From the NCBI RefSeq assembly GCF_004521985.1, contig NZ_SBHZ01000009.1:62001-126000 (forward strand): 64,000 bases of DNA, written 5' to 3'. A model generated the notes under the pieces. It saw nothing but the letters and a program-made list of their open reading frames with translations, did not search any database and was not told the DNA's origin. Below, one piece after another: positions 30,169-39,064 of this stretch. Origin of the DNA: Ectopseudomonas khazarica (GTDB lineage: Bacteria; Pseudomonadota; Gammaproteobacteria; Pseudomonadales; Pseudomonadaceae). The translations under genes and the position numbers were made by a program. Each line of letters begins with the position of its first letter. Positions within the stretch are counted from its first letter, which is position 1.

Positions 30169-31179
30169 ATGTTTTCATTCATCGCCAGACGCCTGGGGCT
30201 GCTGATCCCCACCTTCTTCGGCGTCACCCTGCTGACCTTCGCATTGATCCGCCTGATCCCCGGCGACCCGGTGGAAGTGATGATGGGCGAACGCCGCGTC
30301 GACCCGGAAATGCACGCCCAGGCCATGGAGCGCCTGGGGCTGAACAAGCCGCTGTATGCCCAGTACCTCGACTACATCGGCCAGCTCGCCCAGGGCAACC
30401 TGGGGGAATCGCTGCGCTCGCGCGAAAGCGTCTGGCGCGAGTTCCTCACCCTGTTCCCCGCCACGGTCGAACTGGCACTGGCGGCGCTGCTGTTCGCCGG
30501 TACGCTGGGCCTCGTCGCGGGGGTGGTCGCCGCGCTGAAACGCGGCTCGCTGTTCGACCACGGAGTGATGGGCATCTCGCTGACCGGCTACTCCATGCCG
30601 ATCTTCTGGTGGGGCCTGCTGCTGATCATGTTCTTCTCCGTCGGCCTGGGCTGGACCCCCGTGTCCGGACGCATCGACCTGCTCTACGACATTCCGCCGG
30701 TCACCGGTTTCATGCTGATCGACACCCTGCTCTCCGATGAACAAGGTGCCTTCCTCGATGCCCTGCATCACCTGATCCTGCCCGCCATCGTGCTCGGCAC
30801 CATCCCGCTGGCGGTGATCGCCCGCATGACCCGTTCGGCCATGCTCGAAGTGCTGCGCGAGGACTACATCCGTACCGCGCGGGCCAAGGGCCTCTCCCCG
30901 GCACGGGTGGTGTTCGTCCACGGCCTGCGCAATGCGCTGATCCCGGTGCTCACCGTGTTCGGCCTGCAGATCGGCACCCTGCTGGCCGGCGCCGTGCTCA
31001 CCGAAACCATCTTCTCCTGGCCGGGCATCGGCAAATGGCTGATCGAAGCCATCGGCGCCCGCGACTACCCGGTGGTGCAGAACGGCATTCTGCTGATCGC
31101 CTGCCTGGTGATCCTGGTCAACTTCATCGTGGATGTCCTCTATGGCCTGGCCAATCCACGCATCCGCCATCAGCAGTAA
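30169..31179 (+). CDS. dppB: Dipeptide ABC transporter permease DppB
   Basis: A 336-residue inner-membrane permease with six transmembrane helices and a large periplasmic loop after helix 1. The EAA loop that docks the ATPases is visible in RTARAKGLSPARVVFVHGLRNALIPVLTVFG. The N-terminus MFSFIARRLGLLIPTFFGVT is typical. It pairs with DppC. Downstream lies a repeat-bearing gap before dppC. Confidence 0.95.
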   Translation: MFSFIARRLGLLIPTFFGVTLLTFALIRLIPGDPVEVMMGERRVDPEMHAQAMERLGLNKPLYAQYLDYIGQLAQGNLGESLRSRESVWREFLTLFPATVELALAALLFAGTLGLVAGVVAALKRGSLFDHGVMGISLTGYSMPIFWWGLLLIMFFSVGLGWTPVSGRIDLLYDIPPVTGFMLIDTLLSDEQGAFLDALHHLILPAIVLGTIPLAVIARMTRSAMLEVLREDYIRTARAKGLSPARVVFVHGLRNALIPVLTVFGLQIGTLLAGAVLTETIFSWPGIGKWLIEAIGARDYPVVQNGILLIACLVILVNFIVDVLYGLANPRIRHQQ

Positions 31180-31210
31180 GGAAGGCGCCATGCACGAACA
31201 TGACGATTAC

Positions 31211-31290
31211 GCAGGCTGGATGACCCCCGCTTCATCCAGCGTGAAAAACCATTGGCGGACCGCCACTGCAGCATCCAGCCCACGCGAGGT
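31211..31290. repeat. GGATGA-type palindromic repeat between dppB and dppC
   Basis: GCTGGATGA/TCATCCAGC form an inner inverted repeat (31215-31240), and GGCTGGATG recurs inverted as CATCCAGCC at 31272-31280. The architecture matches the copies at 32324, 38875 and 63596. It lies within a short open frame that starts ATGCACGAACATGAC at 31190 right after a GGAAGG. Confidence 0.65.
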
Positions 31291-31296
31291 GCGCCC

Positions 31297-32199
31297 ATGA
31301 CGACCGCCACCACGCTCGACCAGAGCCTGCTCTACCCTTCGCCGCTGAAGGAATTCTGGCAGGCCTTCAGCCATAACAAGGGCGCCCTGGGCGGCCTGGC
31401 GTTCATGCTGCTGATGGTGTTCTGCGCCCTGTTCGCCCCCTGGATCGCCCCACACGACCCCAGCGAGCAGTACCGCGACTTCCTGCTCACCCCGCCGGTG
31501 TGGCTGGAAGGCGGGCAATGGCAGTTCCTCCTCGGCACCGACGAACTGGGCCGCGACCTGCTGTCCCGCCTGATCCATGGCGCACGCCTGTCGCTGCTGA
31601 TCGGCCTGGCGTCGGTGGTGCTGTCGCTGATCCCCGGCATCCTCCTGGGCCTGGCCGCGGGCTTCTTCCCGCGCCTGCTCGGCCCGAGCATCATGCGCCT
31701 GATGGACATCATGCTGGCCCTGCCGTCGCTGCTGCTGGCGGTGGCCATCGTCGCCATCCTCGGCCCCGGGCTGATCAACACCATCTTCGCCATCGCCATC
31801 GTTTCGCTGCCGTCCTACGTGCGCCTGACCCGCGCCGCGGTGATGGGCGAACTCAACCGTGACTACGTCACCGCCGCCCAGCTGGCCGGCGCCGGCCTGC
31901 CTCGCCTGATGTTCGTCACCGTGCTGCCCAACTGCATGGCACCGCTGATAGTGCAGGCTACCCTGAGCTTCTCCTCGGCGATTCTCGACGCCGCCGCGCT
32001 GGGCTTTCTCGGCCTCGGCGTGCAACCGCCCACTCCCGAGTGGGGCACCATGCTGGCCTCGGCGCGCGACTACATCGAGCGCGCCTGGTGGGTGGTCAGC
32101 CTGCCGGGTCTGGCCATCCTGCTCAGCGTGCTGGCGATCAACCTGATGGGCGACGGTCTGCGCGATGCGCTCGACCCGAAACTCAAGAATGCGCAGTGA
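31297..32199 (+). CDS. dppC: Dipeptide ABC transporter permease DppC
   Basis: A 300-residue permease with an N-terminal helix and a five-helix core, the OppBC-type C subunit. The EAA loop is VTAAQLAGAGLPRLMFVTVLPNCMAPLIVQ and the domain ends LSVLAINLMGDGLRDALDPKL. A GAGG lies about 10 nt before ATG 31297. The upstream frame is open but composed of repeat sequence, so this ATG is preferred. Confidence 0.94.
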   Translation: MTTATTLDQSLLYPSPLKEFWQAFSHNKGALGGLAFMLLMVFCALFAPWIAPHDPSEQYRDFLLTPPVWLEGGQWQFLLGTDELGRDLLSRLIHGARLSLLIGLASVVLSLIPGILLGLAAGFFPRLLGPSIMRLMDIMLALPSLLLAVAIVAILGPGLINTIFAIAIVSLPSYVRLTRAAVMGELNRDYVTAAQLAGAGLPRLMFVTVLPNCMAPLIVQATLSFSSAILDAAALGFLGLGVQPPTPEWGTMLASARDYIERAWWVVSLPGLAILLSVLAINLMGDGLRDALDPKLKNAQ

Positions 32200-32242
32200 G
32201 GAGCCCGACATGAGCCATACCCCAGCCCGAATCGGCCTCCTC

Positions 32243-32266
32243 CCCTCTCCCGTTCACGGGCGAGGG
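32243..32266. repeat. CCCTCTCCC hairpin repeat between dppC and dppD
   Basis: CCCTCTCCCGT/ACGGGCGAGGG form a near-perfect hairpin, related to the element at 19154 between gatA and gatB. It directly precedes a second repeat family member at 32324. Confidence 0.6.
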
Positions 32267-32323
32267 CTCTGCCCAACCCTCCCCCGCCAGCAGGCGAGGC
32301 AGCACGCCCTGTGTGTCAGCGAC

Positions 32324-32397
32324 GCAGGGGGGATGACGCGCTGTTCATCCACCACGAATCTACGACGCTGGACGGGTGCAGCATCGTCCACCCTGCG
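32324..32397. repeat. GGATGA-type palindromic repeat upstream of dppD
   Basis: The left end GCAGGGGGGATGACGC and the right end GCATCGTCCACCCTGC are imperfect inverted copies. An inner GGATGA...TCATCC hairpin lies between them. It belongs to the same family as 31211, 38875 and 63596. It ends 15 bp before the dppD start. Confidence 0.65.
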
Positions 32398-32412
32398 CAC
32401 GGAGGCACGCCC

Positions 32413-33375
32413 ATGAGCCTGCTGGATATTCGCAATCTTTCCGTACGTTTCGGCAGCGCCGATGCCGTGCCGGTGGTCGACGGCCTCGACCTGTCCGTGG
32501 AAAAGGGTGAAGTGCTGGCCATCGTCGGTGAGTCCGGCTCCGGCAAGTCGGTGACCATGATGGCGCTGATGGGGCTGATCGACGCCCCCGGCATCGTCGG
32601 CGCCGACTGCATGCAGTTCGATGGCACCGACATGCTGCGCCTGAAAGGACGTCAGCGCCGGCACATCGTCGGCAAGGATCTGGCCATGGTCTTCCAGGAC
32701 CCGATGACCGCCCTCAACCCCAGCTACACCGTGGGCTTCCAGATCGAGGAAGTGCTGCGCCAGCATCTCGGGCTCAAGGGCAAGGCCGCGCGGGCACGTG
32801 CGCTGCAACTGCTCGAACGCGTCGAGATCCCTGCTGCCGCCAGCCGCCTGGACGCCTATCCGCACCAGCTTTCCGGTGGCATGAGCCAGCGCGTGGCGAT
32901 CGCCATGGCCATCGCCGCCGAGCCCAAGTTGCTGATCGCCGACGAGCCGACCACGGCGCTGGACGTCACCATCCAGGCGCAGATCATGGAACTGCTGCTG
33001 GACCTGCAACGCGATCAGGGCATGGCCCTGGTGCTGATCACCCACGATCTTGCCGTGGTGGCCGAGACGGCCCAGCGCGTCTGCGTGATGTACGCCGGGC
33101 AGGCGGTTGAACTGGGCCAGGTGCCGGCACTGTTCGATGCCCCCAGCCACCCCTACACCGAGGCACTGCTCAAGGCCATTCCCGAGCACAGCGCAGGCGC
33201 CGAGCGCCTGGCGACCCTGCCCGGCATCGTGCCCGGACGCTACGACCGGCCGCAGGGCTGCCTGCTGTCCCCGCGCTGCCCCTACGTGCAGGAGCGCTGC
33301 CGCCAGCAGCGGCCCGCACTCGATGAACACGCCAGTGGCGCCGCGCGCTGCTTCTTTCCCCTGGAGGTGGCCTGA
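32413..33375 (+). CDS. dppD: Dipeptide ABC transporter ATPase DppD
   Basis: A 320-residue ATP-binding subunit. Walker A is GESGSGKS, the signature [14 protein letters not shown], Walker [13 protein letters not shown] and the switch His in [10 protein letters not shown]. The C-terminal oligopeptide-transporter domain carries four Cys ([17 protein letters not shown]) that may hold an FeS cluster as in related DppD proteins. ATG 32413 follows GGAGG. The stop overlaps dppF by one base. dppC and dppD are separated by 213 bp filled with two repeats. Confidence 0.95.
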   Translation: MSLLDIRNLSVRFGSADAVPVVDGLDLSVEKGEVLAIVGESGSGKSVTMMALMGLIDAPGIVGADCMQFDGTDMLRLKGRQRRHIVGKDLAMVFQDPMTALNPSYTVGFQIEEVLRQHLGLKGKAARARALQLLERVEIPAAASRLDAYPHQLSGGMSQRVAIAMAIAAEPKLLIADEPTTALDVTIQAQIMELLLDLQRDQGMALVLITHDLAVVAETAQRVCVMYAGQAVELGQVPALFDAPSHPYTEALLKAIPEHSAGAERLATLPGIVPGRYDRPQGCLLSPRCPYVQERCRQQRPALDEHASGAARCFFPLEVA

Positions 33376-34346
33376 TGAGTTGCGTACTCGAAGCCCAGGA
33401 CCTGACCCGTCATTACAACGTCTCGCGCGGCCTGTTCAAACCCACCGCGCTGGTCAGGGCACTCAACGGCGTGTCGTTCAGCCTGCAGGCCGGCAAGACG
33501 CTGGCGGTGGTCGGTGAATCCGGCTGCGGCAAATCCACCCTGGCCCGCGCCCTCACCCTGATCGAGGAGCCCAGCTCGGGCAGCCTGCAGATCGCCGGTC
33601 GCGAAGTGGCCGGGGCCAGCAACGACCTGCGCAAGCAACTGCGCCGCGACGTGCAGATGGTGTTCCAGAACCCCTACGCTTCGCTCAACCCCCGGCAGAA
33701 GATCGGCGACCAGCTGGCCGAGCCGCTGCTGATCAATACCGGCCTGGATCGCGGCGAGCGCCGCGAGCGCGTACAGGCGATGATGCAGCAGGTGGGCCTG
33801 CGCCCCGAGCACTACCAGCGCTACCCGCACATGTTCTCCGGCGGCCAGCGCCAGCGCATCGCCCTGGCCCGCGCCATGATGCTGCAACCCAAGGTCCTGG
33901 TGGCGGATGAGCCGACCTCGGCGCTGGACGTGTCGATCCAGGCCCAGGTGCTCAATCTGTTCATGGACCTGCAGGAGCAGTTCGCCACCGGCTACGTGTT
34001 CATCTCGCACAACCTCGCGGTGGTGCGCCATGTGGCCGACGACGTGCTGGTGATGTACCTCGGGCGCCCGGTGGAAATGGGCCCGGCGGCGGCCCTCTAC
34101 GACCGCCCCCTGCATCCGTACACACGGGCGCTGCTGTCGGCGACGCCGGCGATCCATCCCGATCCGGACAAGCCCCGGGTGAAGATCAGCGGCGAGCTGC
34201 CCAATCCGCTCGATCCGCCGTCCGGCTGCGCCTTCCACAAGCGCTGCCCGCATGCCGACGAGCGCTGCCGCGGCGAGCGCCCGGAGCTGCGCCTGATCGA
34301 CACGCGCCAGGTCGCCTGCCATCACGTCGAGCGAATAGCCGGCTGA
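33375..34346 (+). CDS. dppF: Dipeptide ABC transporter ATPase DppF
   Basis: A 323-residue second ATPase subunit. Walker A is GESGCGKS, signature FSGGQRQRIALARA, Walker B VLVADEPTSALD, switch His in FISHNLAVV. The C-terminal tail has CAFHKRCPHADERC. The start overlaps dppD (TGATG), implying coupled translation. It ends 6 bp from the stop of the convergent REC/HD-GYP gene with no room for a conventional terminator. Confidence 0.95.
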   Translation: MSCVLEAQDLTRHYNVSRGLFKPTALVRALNGVSFSLQAGKTLAVVGESGCGKSTLARALTLIEEPSSGSLQIAGREVAGASNDLRKQLRRDVQMVFQNPYASLNPRQKIGDQLAEPLLINTGLDRGERRERVQAMMQQVGLRPEHYQRYPHMFSGGQRQRIALARAMMLQPKVLVADEPTSALDVSIQAQVLNLFMDLQEQFATGYVFISHNLAVVRHVADDVLVMYLGRPVEMGPAAALYDRPLHPYTRALLSATPAIHPDPDKPRVKISGELPNPLDPPSGCAFHKRCPHADERCRGERPELRLIDTRQVACHHVERIAG

Positions 34347-34352
34347 GCGTCT

Positions 34353-35525
34353 TCAGCTCACTGGCGGCAGGGTCAGCTCGATGCTCTCCGCCAGGGAGTC
34401 CTCCAGGCGCTGCAACTCGACCTCCACGGCCGCCGCGTCGTCGGCCAGCGACTCGGCGATGTGCATGAATGCCGGCGTCGCCTCGACGAGGGCCAGTACC
34501 ACCATGGGATCGAAGCGCGTACCGCTGGCCTCGCTGATCTGCGCCACCGCCTGAGCGGGGCTGAGCCGCGGCCGGTACGGGTGCTGGCAGGTCAGCTCCT
34601 CGAAGTGGCCGACCAGCGCCATCAGGCGTGCGGACAGGGGAATCTGCTCACCATGCACGCCCTGCGGGTAACCCTTGCCATCCCAGCGCTCGTGCTGGCC
34701 ATGGACGATGTCCTTGGCATCGGAGAGAAAACTGGTGCTGCTACCCAGCTTGCGCTCGGCACGCAGCAAGGCGTCCCGCCCGGCCAGCACACCTTCGCTG
34801 AGCAGGCGCAGGTCGCCCTCGTCCGGTTCGCCATGGCGGAACAGGATACGGTCCGGCAGGGTCATCCGGTCGATCACGTGGAGCATGGCGGACTTGCCCA
34901 GCTGGGCGATGCGTTCCTCGTCCAGCTGAGCGGAAAGCGCGGGCTGTTGCCGTGCCACCGCCGCAGCCAGGCAGGTCATGTAGCGCTCGATGCGCGCCAG
35001 GTGACGGCTGCACGGGTTGTCACGCATGACGGCAACGCTGGCCATCGCTTCGATGGTCACGTCCTGCAGTTTCTGGATATCGCGGGTGCGCCGCTTGACC
35101 TCGAGTTCGAGGTACTCGCTCTTGTCGCGCAGGTAGTCGGTGGCCGCCTTGAGCTGCAACTGCGCCTTGACCCGAGCCAGGACGATGGGCGGGCTGACCG
35201 GCTTGGTGATGTAGTCGGCGGCGCCGAGGTCGAAGCCCATCTGCTCGTCGACGGCATCGCGCTTGGCGGTCAACAGAATCAACGGGATATGCCGGGTCTG
35301 CGCCTCACGCTTGAACTGGCGGCAGAGCGCATAGTCATCCTGCCAGCCGAGCAGTATCAGGTCCGGCTGCGGCGCCTCGCAGGCGGCAGCCAGTGCCTGG
35401 TCAGCGGCGACCAGGCGCACCTGGTAGCGCTCGACCAGCAGTGCGCCGATGCGCTCGCGCACCTCCTGTGAGTCGTCCGCGACCAGAATCAGCTCCTGTT
35501 CCGGCCTGTCGAGCATCCCGCGCAT
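34353..35525 (-). CDS. Response-regulator/HD-GYP-like protein with degenerate active sites
   Basis: A 390-residue protein: receiver-like domain (about 10-125), a coiled-coil linker (130-157) and an HD-GYP-like domain (about 158-370). The receiver keeps the acidic pair D17-D18, T86 and K108, but the phosphoacceptor position is G60 (LILLGWQDD). In the HD-GYP part the HD pair is H216-V217 (AMLHVIDRM), the usual HH before ERWDG is Q277-H278, and the later metal-site Asp is absent from LVGHFEEL. ERWDGKGYPQG itself is kept. Phosphorylation and c-di-GMP hydrolysis therefore look lost, suggesting a protein-interaction or binding role. Start ATG 35525 follows GGAGG by 5 nt. Confidence 0.85.
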   Translation of the reverse strand: MRGMLDRPEQELILVADDSQEVRERIGALLVERYQVRLVAADQALAAACEAPQPDLILLGWQDDYALCRQFKREAQTRHIPLILLTAKRDAVDEQMGFDLGAADYITKPVSPPIVLARVKAQLQLKAATDYLRDKSEYLELEVKRRTRDIQKLQDVTIEAMASVAVMRDNPCSRHLARIERYMTCLAAAVARQQPALSAQLDEERIAQLGKSAMLHVIDRMTLPDRILFRHGEPDEGDLRLLSEGVLAGRDALLRAERKLGSSTSFLSDAKDIVHGQHERWDGKGYPQGVHGEQIPLSARLMALVGHFEELTCQHPYRPRLSPAQAVAQISEASGTRFDPMVVLALVEATPAFMHIAESLADDAAAVEVELQRLEDSLAESIELTLPPVS

Positions 35526-35696
35526 GGCGACCTCCACGGCTACCTGTCTACCGAACAGTAAAGGCGCAGAACGGCATCTGCGCCCAGGTGTTCCACAACT
35601 GACCGCCGTTAGGCTTTGAAAGTGCAATACGGATTGGCAGCGCGGCGGAGCCGGCCGACAATCGTCATTCAGACCGTCATCACCTGGGCAGGCCAC

Positions 35697-36725
35697 ATGT
35701 TGAATCCGGAGAGTTGCTGGCAGGCCGTCTGCGAGCGCGACGCGACGCTCGACGGACGCTTCGTGTTCGCCGTGCGCAGCACCGGCATCTATTGCCGGCC
35801 AAGCTGCCCGGCCAGGCGCCCACGCCGCGACAACGTCAGCTTCCATGCAGACCCGGGCAGCGCCGAAGCCGCCGGCTTTCGCCCGTGCAAGCGCTGCTCG
35901 CCGCAAGGCCAGAGCCCGGCACAGCAGCTCGACGCGCTGGTCGCGGCCGCCTGCCAGTTGCTGCGCGGCGAGCAACGCCTGACGCTGCCCCAGCTGGCCG
36001 CACGCATCGGCTTGTCGCCCTCGCACCTGGCGCGTGCGTTCAAGGCGCGTACCGGCATGACGCCCCACGCCTGGGCCGATGCCGAACGACGACAGCGCCT
36101 GGACGCGCACCTCGCGCAATCGCACAGCGTCCTCGATGCCGCGCTGGCGGCGGGCTACTCCGGCACCCGTGCCCTGTATGAGAAGCCGCAGGCCATGAGT
36201 CCGGGCCGACGGCGTTCAGGGGGCGCCGGCGAACACCTGCGCTACGGCATCGCCCCCTGTGCCCTCGGCCACGTGCTGCTGGCGAGCAGCGACAAGGGCG
36301 TCTGCGCCCTGCTGTTCGGCGACGATCCGGCGACGCTGCTCGCCGAACTGCAGCAGCGCTTCGCCGCAGCCCGGCTGGAGCAGGATGAGGGCGCCCTGCA
36401 CGACTGGCTGCAGCAGGTACTCGGGCAACTGCAGGAGCCGGAACGCGCCGCCCACCTGCCGCTGGACATTCGCGGCACGGCCTTCCAGCAGCGCGTCTGG
36501 CAGGCCCTGCAACAGATTCCCAGCGGCGAAACCCGCAGCTACGCCGAGCTGGCCGGGCAGTTGCGCAGCCATCCGCGCGCGGTGGCCCGGGCCTGCGCCA
36601 GCAACGCCATTGGCCTGCTGCTGCCCTGCCACCGTGTGGTGGCCAGCGACGGCAGCCTCAGCGGCTACCGCTGGGGCCTGCAGCGCAAGCGCCAGTTGCT
36701 GGCGAACGAGCGTGGCGAACCATGA
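35697..36725 (+). CDS. ada: Ada: methylphosphotriester and O6-alkylguanine DNA repair regulator
   Basis: A 342-residue three-domain Ada. The N-terminal zinc domain has four cysteines in CRPSCPARRPRRD and FRPCKRCSP, the first accepting methyl groups from DNA phosphotriesters. An AraC-type HTH follows (LTLPQLAARIGLSPSHLARAFKARTGMTPHAWA). The C-terminal methyltransferase has the active Cys in LLPCHRVVASDGSLSGYRWG. Methylation of the first Cys turns Ada into an activator of its own gene. AAAGTGCA at 35619-35626, about 70 bp upstream, is a 7/8 match to the E. coli Ada box AAAGCGCA. Start ATG 35697 gives the usual length. Confidence 0.94.
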   Translation: MLNPESCWQAVCERDATLDGRFVFAVRSTGIYCRPSCPARRPRRDNVSFHADPGSAEAAGFRPCKRCSPQGQSPAQQLDALVAAACQLLRGEQRLTLPQLAARIGLSPSHLARAFKARTGMTPHAWADAERRQRLDAHLAQSHSVLDAALAAGYSGTRALYEKPQAMSPGRRRSGGAGEHLRYGIAPCALGHVLLASSDKGVCALLFGDDPATLLAELQQRFAAARLEQDEGALHDWLQQVLGQLQEPERAAHLPLDIRGTAFQQRVWQALQQIPSGETRSYAELAGQLRSHPRAVARACASNAIGLLLPCHRVVASDGSLSGYRWGLQRKRQLLANERGEP

Positions 36726-36774
36726 GTTCGCCGCTGCCACCCGCGACGCCCGCCCCGCAACAGCATCGCGAGCG

Positions 36775-37326
36775 TTACACCAGCATCGCCGCCGCCACCT
36801 CGTTACGCTTGCCGCGCCCGACCAGTTGCTCGACCAGGGTCAGGGCGAAGGCCAGTGCCGTTCCCGGCCCCTGGCTGGTGATGCAGTTGCCGTCGACCAC
36901 CACCGCTTCATCGACGAAGCTGCAGCCGCTCAGGCGATCGCTGAAGGCCGGGTAGCAGGTCATCCGCCGCTGCCTGAGCACCCCGTAGCCCTGCAACGCC
37001 AGGGCGGGCGCCGCACAGATGGCGGCGAACAGCTCACCGGCCCTGGCCTGCTTGCGCACGCGCTCGGCCAGCGGCTCGAAGTCGGCCAGGCGCTGCGCAC
37101 CGGGCATGCCACCGGGCAGCACGATCAGGTCGAAGTCCTGCGCCAGCACATCCACCAGCATGGCGTCGGCGGTCAGGCGCGAGCCACGGGAACAGGTGAT
37201 CATCCGCCGCTCCTCGACACTTGCCACCAGCACCTCGACGTCGGCACGGCGCAGCACATCGATCAGGGTCACGCATTCGAGATCCTCGACGCCATCGGCG
37301 ACGGTGATCAGTGCACGCTTGCTCAT
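36775..37326 (-). CDS. DJ-1/PfpI family protein (YajL-like)
   Basis: A 183-residue DJ-1 superfamily protein with the reactive Cys in the nucleophile elbow FAAICAAPALAL and the partner Glu in ADGVEDLECVTL. The VLPGGMPGAQRL and GNCITSQGPGTALAFAL segments are typical of DJ-1/YajL, linked to glycation repair, glyoxalase or redox chaperone activity; the exact activity is disputed. The gene is monocistronic, convergent with ada 49 bp away and divergent from the purine permease. Confidence 0.9.
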   Translation of the reverse strand: MSKRALITVADGVEDLECVTLIDVLRRADVEVLVASVEERRMITCSRGSRLTADAMLVDVLAQDFDLIVLPGGMPGAQRLADFEPLAERVRKQARAGELFAAICAAPALALQGYGVLRQRRMTCYPAFSDRLSGCSFVDEAVVVDGNCITSQGPGTALAFALTLVEQLVGRGKRNEVAAAMLV

Positions 37327-37394
37327 CTATCCACTCCTTCAGGTGCGAAATGAAACTGTCCGCCTGGTCATGAAATGGCCGCACAGCGCACAAA

Positions 37395-37423
37395 TTCACC
37401 AGGCAAAACCTTGCTGGTATGAT
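37395..37423 (+). promoter_or_regulatory. Sigma70-type promoter of the purine permease gene
   Basis: TTCACC (37395-37400) and TATGAT (37418-37423) are separated by 17 bp, and a TG one base upstream of the -10 gives an extended -10. Transcription would start near 37430, leaving a 5' leader of about 95 nt. I did not recognise a riboswitch in that leader. Confidence 0.6.
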
Positions 37424-37525
37424 GCGCGGCTTTTGCGGGAACGGGCAATTTTCCGGCCGGTTCGGACGAATGTGCTTTGCTTTCTGCAGACCAATTTCGG
37501 CGCGCTCGCGCCTTGGGGAGCCACC

Positions 37526-38818
37526 ATGCTGGAAAGACTGTTCCAACTCAAAGCCCACAACACCACGGTGCGCACCGAGGTTCTGGCCGGGATCACCACC
37601 TTCCTGACCATGGCCTACATCCTCTTCGTCAACCCCAACATGCTGGCCGCGACCGGCATGGACCACGGCGCGGTGTTCGTCGCCACCTGCCTGGCCGCCG
37701 CCATCGGCTCGCTGGTGATGGGCCTGCTGGCCAACTACCCGATCGCCCTGGCCCCGGGCATGGGTCTCAACGCCTTCTTCACCTACACCGTGGTGATGAC
37801 CATGGGCTACAGCTGGCAGACCGCCCTGGGCGCGGTGTTCCTCTCCGGCGCGATCTTCTTCCTGCTGTCGATCTTCAAGATTCGCGAATGGATCATCAAC
37901 AGCATCCCGCTGGCCCTGCGCGCCGGCATCGCCGCCGGTATCGGCCTGTTCCTGGCGATCATCGCCCTGAAGAACGCCGGCATCGTGGTCGATCACCCGG
38001 CCACCCTGGTCGGCCTGGGCGACATGAGCAACGGCGGCGCGCTGCTGGCCTGCCTGGGCTTCTTCGTCATCGCCGCGCTGGCCTACCGCAAGGTCACCGG
38101 CGCCGTGATGATCGGCATTCTGCTGGTCACCGCACTGTCGATCATCCTCGGCCTGTCCGAGCTGCCGGGGGTGGTCTCGATGCCGCCGTCGCTGATGCCG
38201 ACCCTGCTGCAACTGGATATCGCCGGCGCCCTGGACATCGGCCTGGTCAGCGTGATCTTCGCCTTCCTCTTCGTCGACCTGTTCGACACCTCCGGCACCC
38301 TGGTGGGCGTGGCGCAGAAAGCCGACCTGCTGGACAAGGACGGCAAGATGCCGCGCCTGGGCCGTGCCCTGCTGGCCGACAGCACCGCGACCATGGCCGG
38401 TGCCGCACTGGGTACCAGCACCACTACCAGCTACATCGAATCCGCCGCGGGCATCAGCGCCGGTGGGCGTACCGGCCTGACCGCCTGCGTGGTCGCTGCG
38501 CTGTTCCTCCTCAGCCTGTTCTTCGCCCCGCTGGCCGGCTCCGTACCGGCCTATGCCACCGCACCGGCGCTGCTGTTCGTCGCCGTGCTGATGATGAGCA
38601 GCCTGGCGCAGATCGACTGGGACGACCTGACCGTCGCCGCCCCGGTGGTGATCGCCGCCCTGGCCATGCCGCTGACCTTCTCCATCGCCAACGGCATCGC
38701 CTTCGGTTTCATCGCCTGGACCGGCATCAAGCTGCTGTCCGGCCGTGCCCGCGAGCTGAACGCCGCGATGTGGGTGCTCTCGGCGCTGTTCATCGTCAAG
38801 CTGGCCTACTTCGCCTGA
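37526..38818 (+). CDS. NCS2/AzgA-type purine permease (hypoxanthine/guanine/adenine)
   Basis: A 430-residue inner-membrane proton symporter with 12-14 helices. The N-terminus LERLFQLKAHNTTVRTEVLAGITTFLTMAYILFVNP is diagnostic of the AzgA/GhxP/AdeP branch. ALAPGMGLNAFFTYTVV and the loop FLFVDLFDTSGTLVGVA contain the substrate and proton residues. Subtype substrate cannot be fixed from sequence by eye. ATG 37526 with a GGGGAG upstream is chosen; the longer open frame crosses the promoter. Confidence 0.9.
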   Translation: MLERLFQLKAHNTTVRTEVLAGITTFLTMAYILFVNPNMLAATGMDHGAVFVATCLAAAIGSLVMGLLANYPIALAPGMGLNAFFTYTVVMTMGYSWQTALGAVFLSGAIFFLLSIFKIREWIINSIPLALRAGIAAGIGLFLAIIALKNAGIVVDHPATLVGLGDMSNGGALLACLGFFVIAALAYRKVTGAVMIGILLVTALSIILGLSELPGVVSMPPSLMPTLLQLDIAGALDIGLVSVIFAFLFVDLFDTSGTLVGVAQKADLLDKDGKMPRLGRALLADSTATMAGAALGTSTTTSYIESAAGISAGGRTGLTACVVAALFLLSLFFAPLAGSVPAYATAPALLFVAVLMMSSLAQIDWDDLTVAAPVVIAALAMPLTFSIANGIAFGFIAWTGIKLLSGRARELNAAMWVLSALFIVKLAYFA

Positions 38819-38874
38819 TCGGCCCTTGGCTGGGCATGCCATTGCAGCCCCCCATACCCGCTAGCCGAAGCAAC

Positions 38875-38954
38875 GGTGGATGAAAAGAGCGTCATCCACC
38901 CTACGCCCCCCCGCCGGCCACCACCTAGGGTGGACATCGCTTTTCATGTCCACC
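38875..38954. repeat. Tandem GGTGGATGA and GGTGGACAT palindromes after the purine permease
   Basis: GGTGGATGA/TCATCCACC (38875-38900) is followed by GGTGGACAT/ATGTCCACC (38929-38954). Both are hairpins of the family seen at 31211, 32324 and 63596, with the CCCTACG end attached to the first. They lie between two plus-strand genes, the purine permease gene and trmA. Confidence 0.75.
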
Positions 38955-39064
38955 AATCACTCACTTGTGCCCACCCACAGCGCCGCGCCGACGAGTAACC
39001 CAAGGCACGCGGCCACCGCCTCCGCTACAATGGCGCCCCGTTTTCCTGCCTGCACGAGTGACCG

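Noticed and set aside
28464..30347. Minus-strand open frame of 627 codons opposite the second dppA and dppB start
   Set aside because: It is antisense to a complete binding-protein gene and has no motif; a shadow frame.
37424..37525. Possible riboswitch in the purine permease leader
   Set aside because: I could not find the conserved core of the purine, preQ1, guanidine or xanthine (NMT1) classes. The leader is short and has only a small GC hairpin.
37034..38842. A minus-strand open frame of about 600 codons opposite the purine permease
   Set aside because: It overlaps both the permease and the DJ-1 gene and consists of Gln/His/Asp/Gly-rich filler with no motifs.
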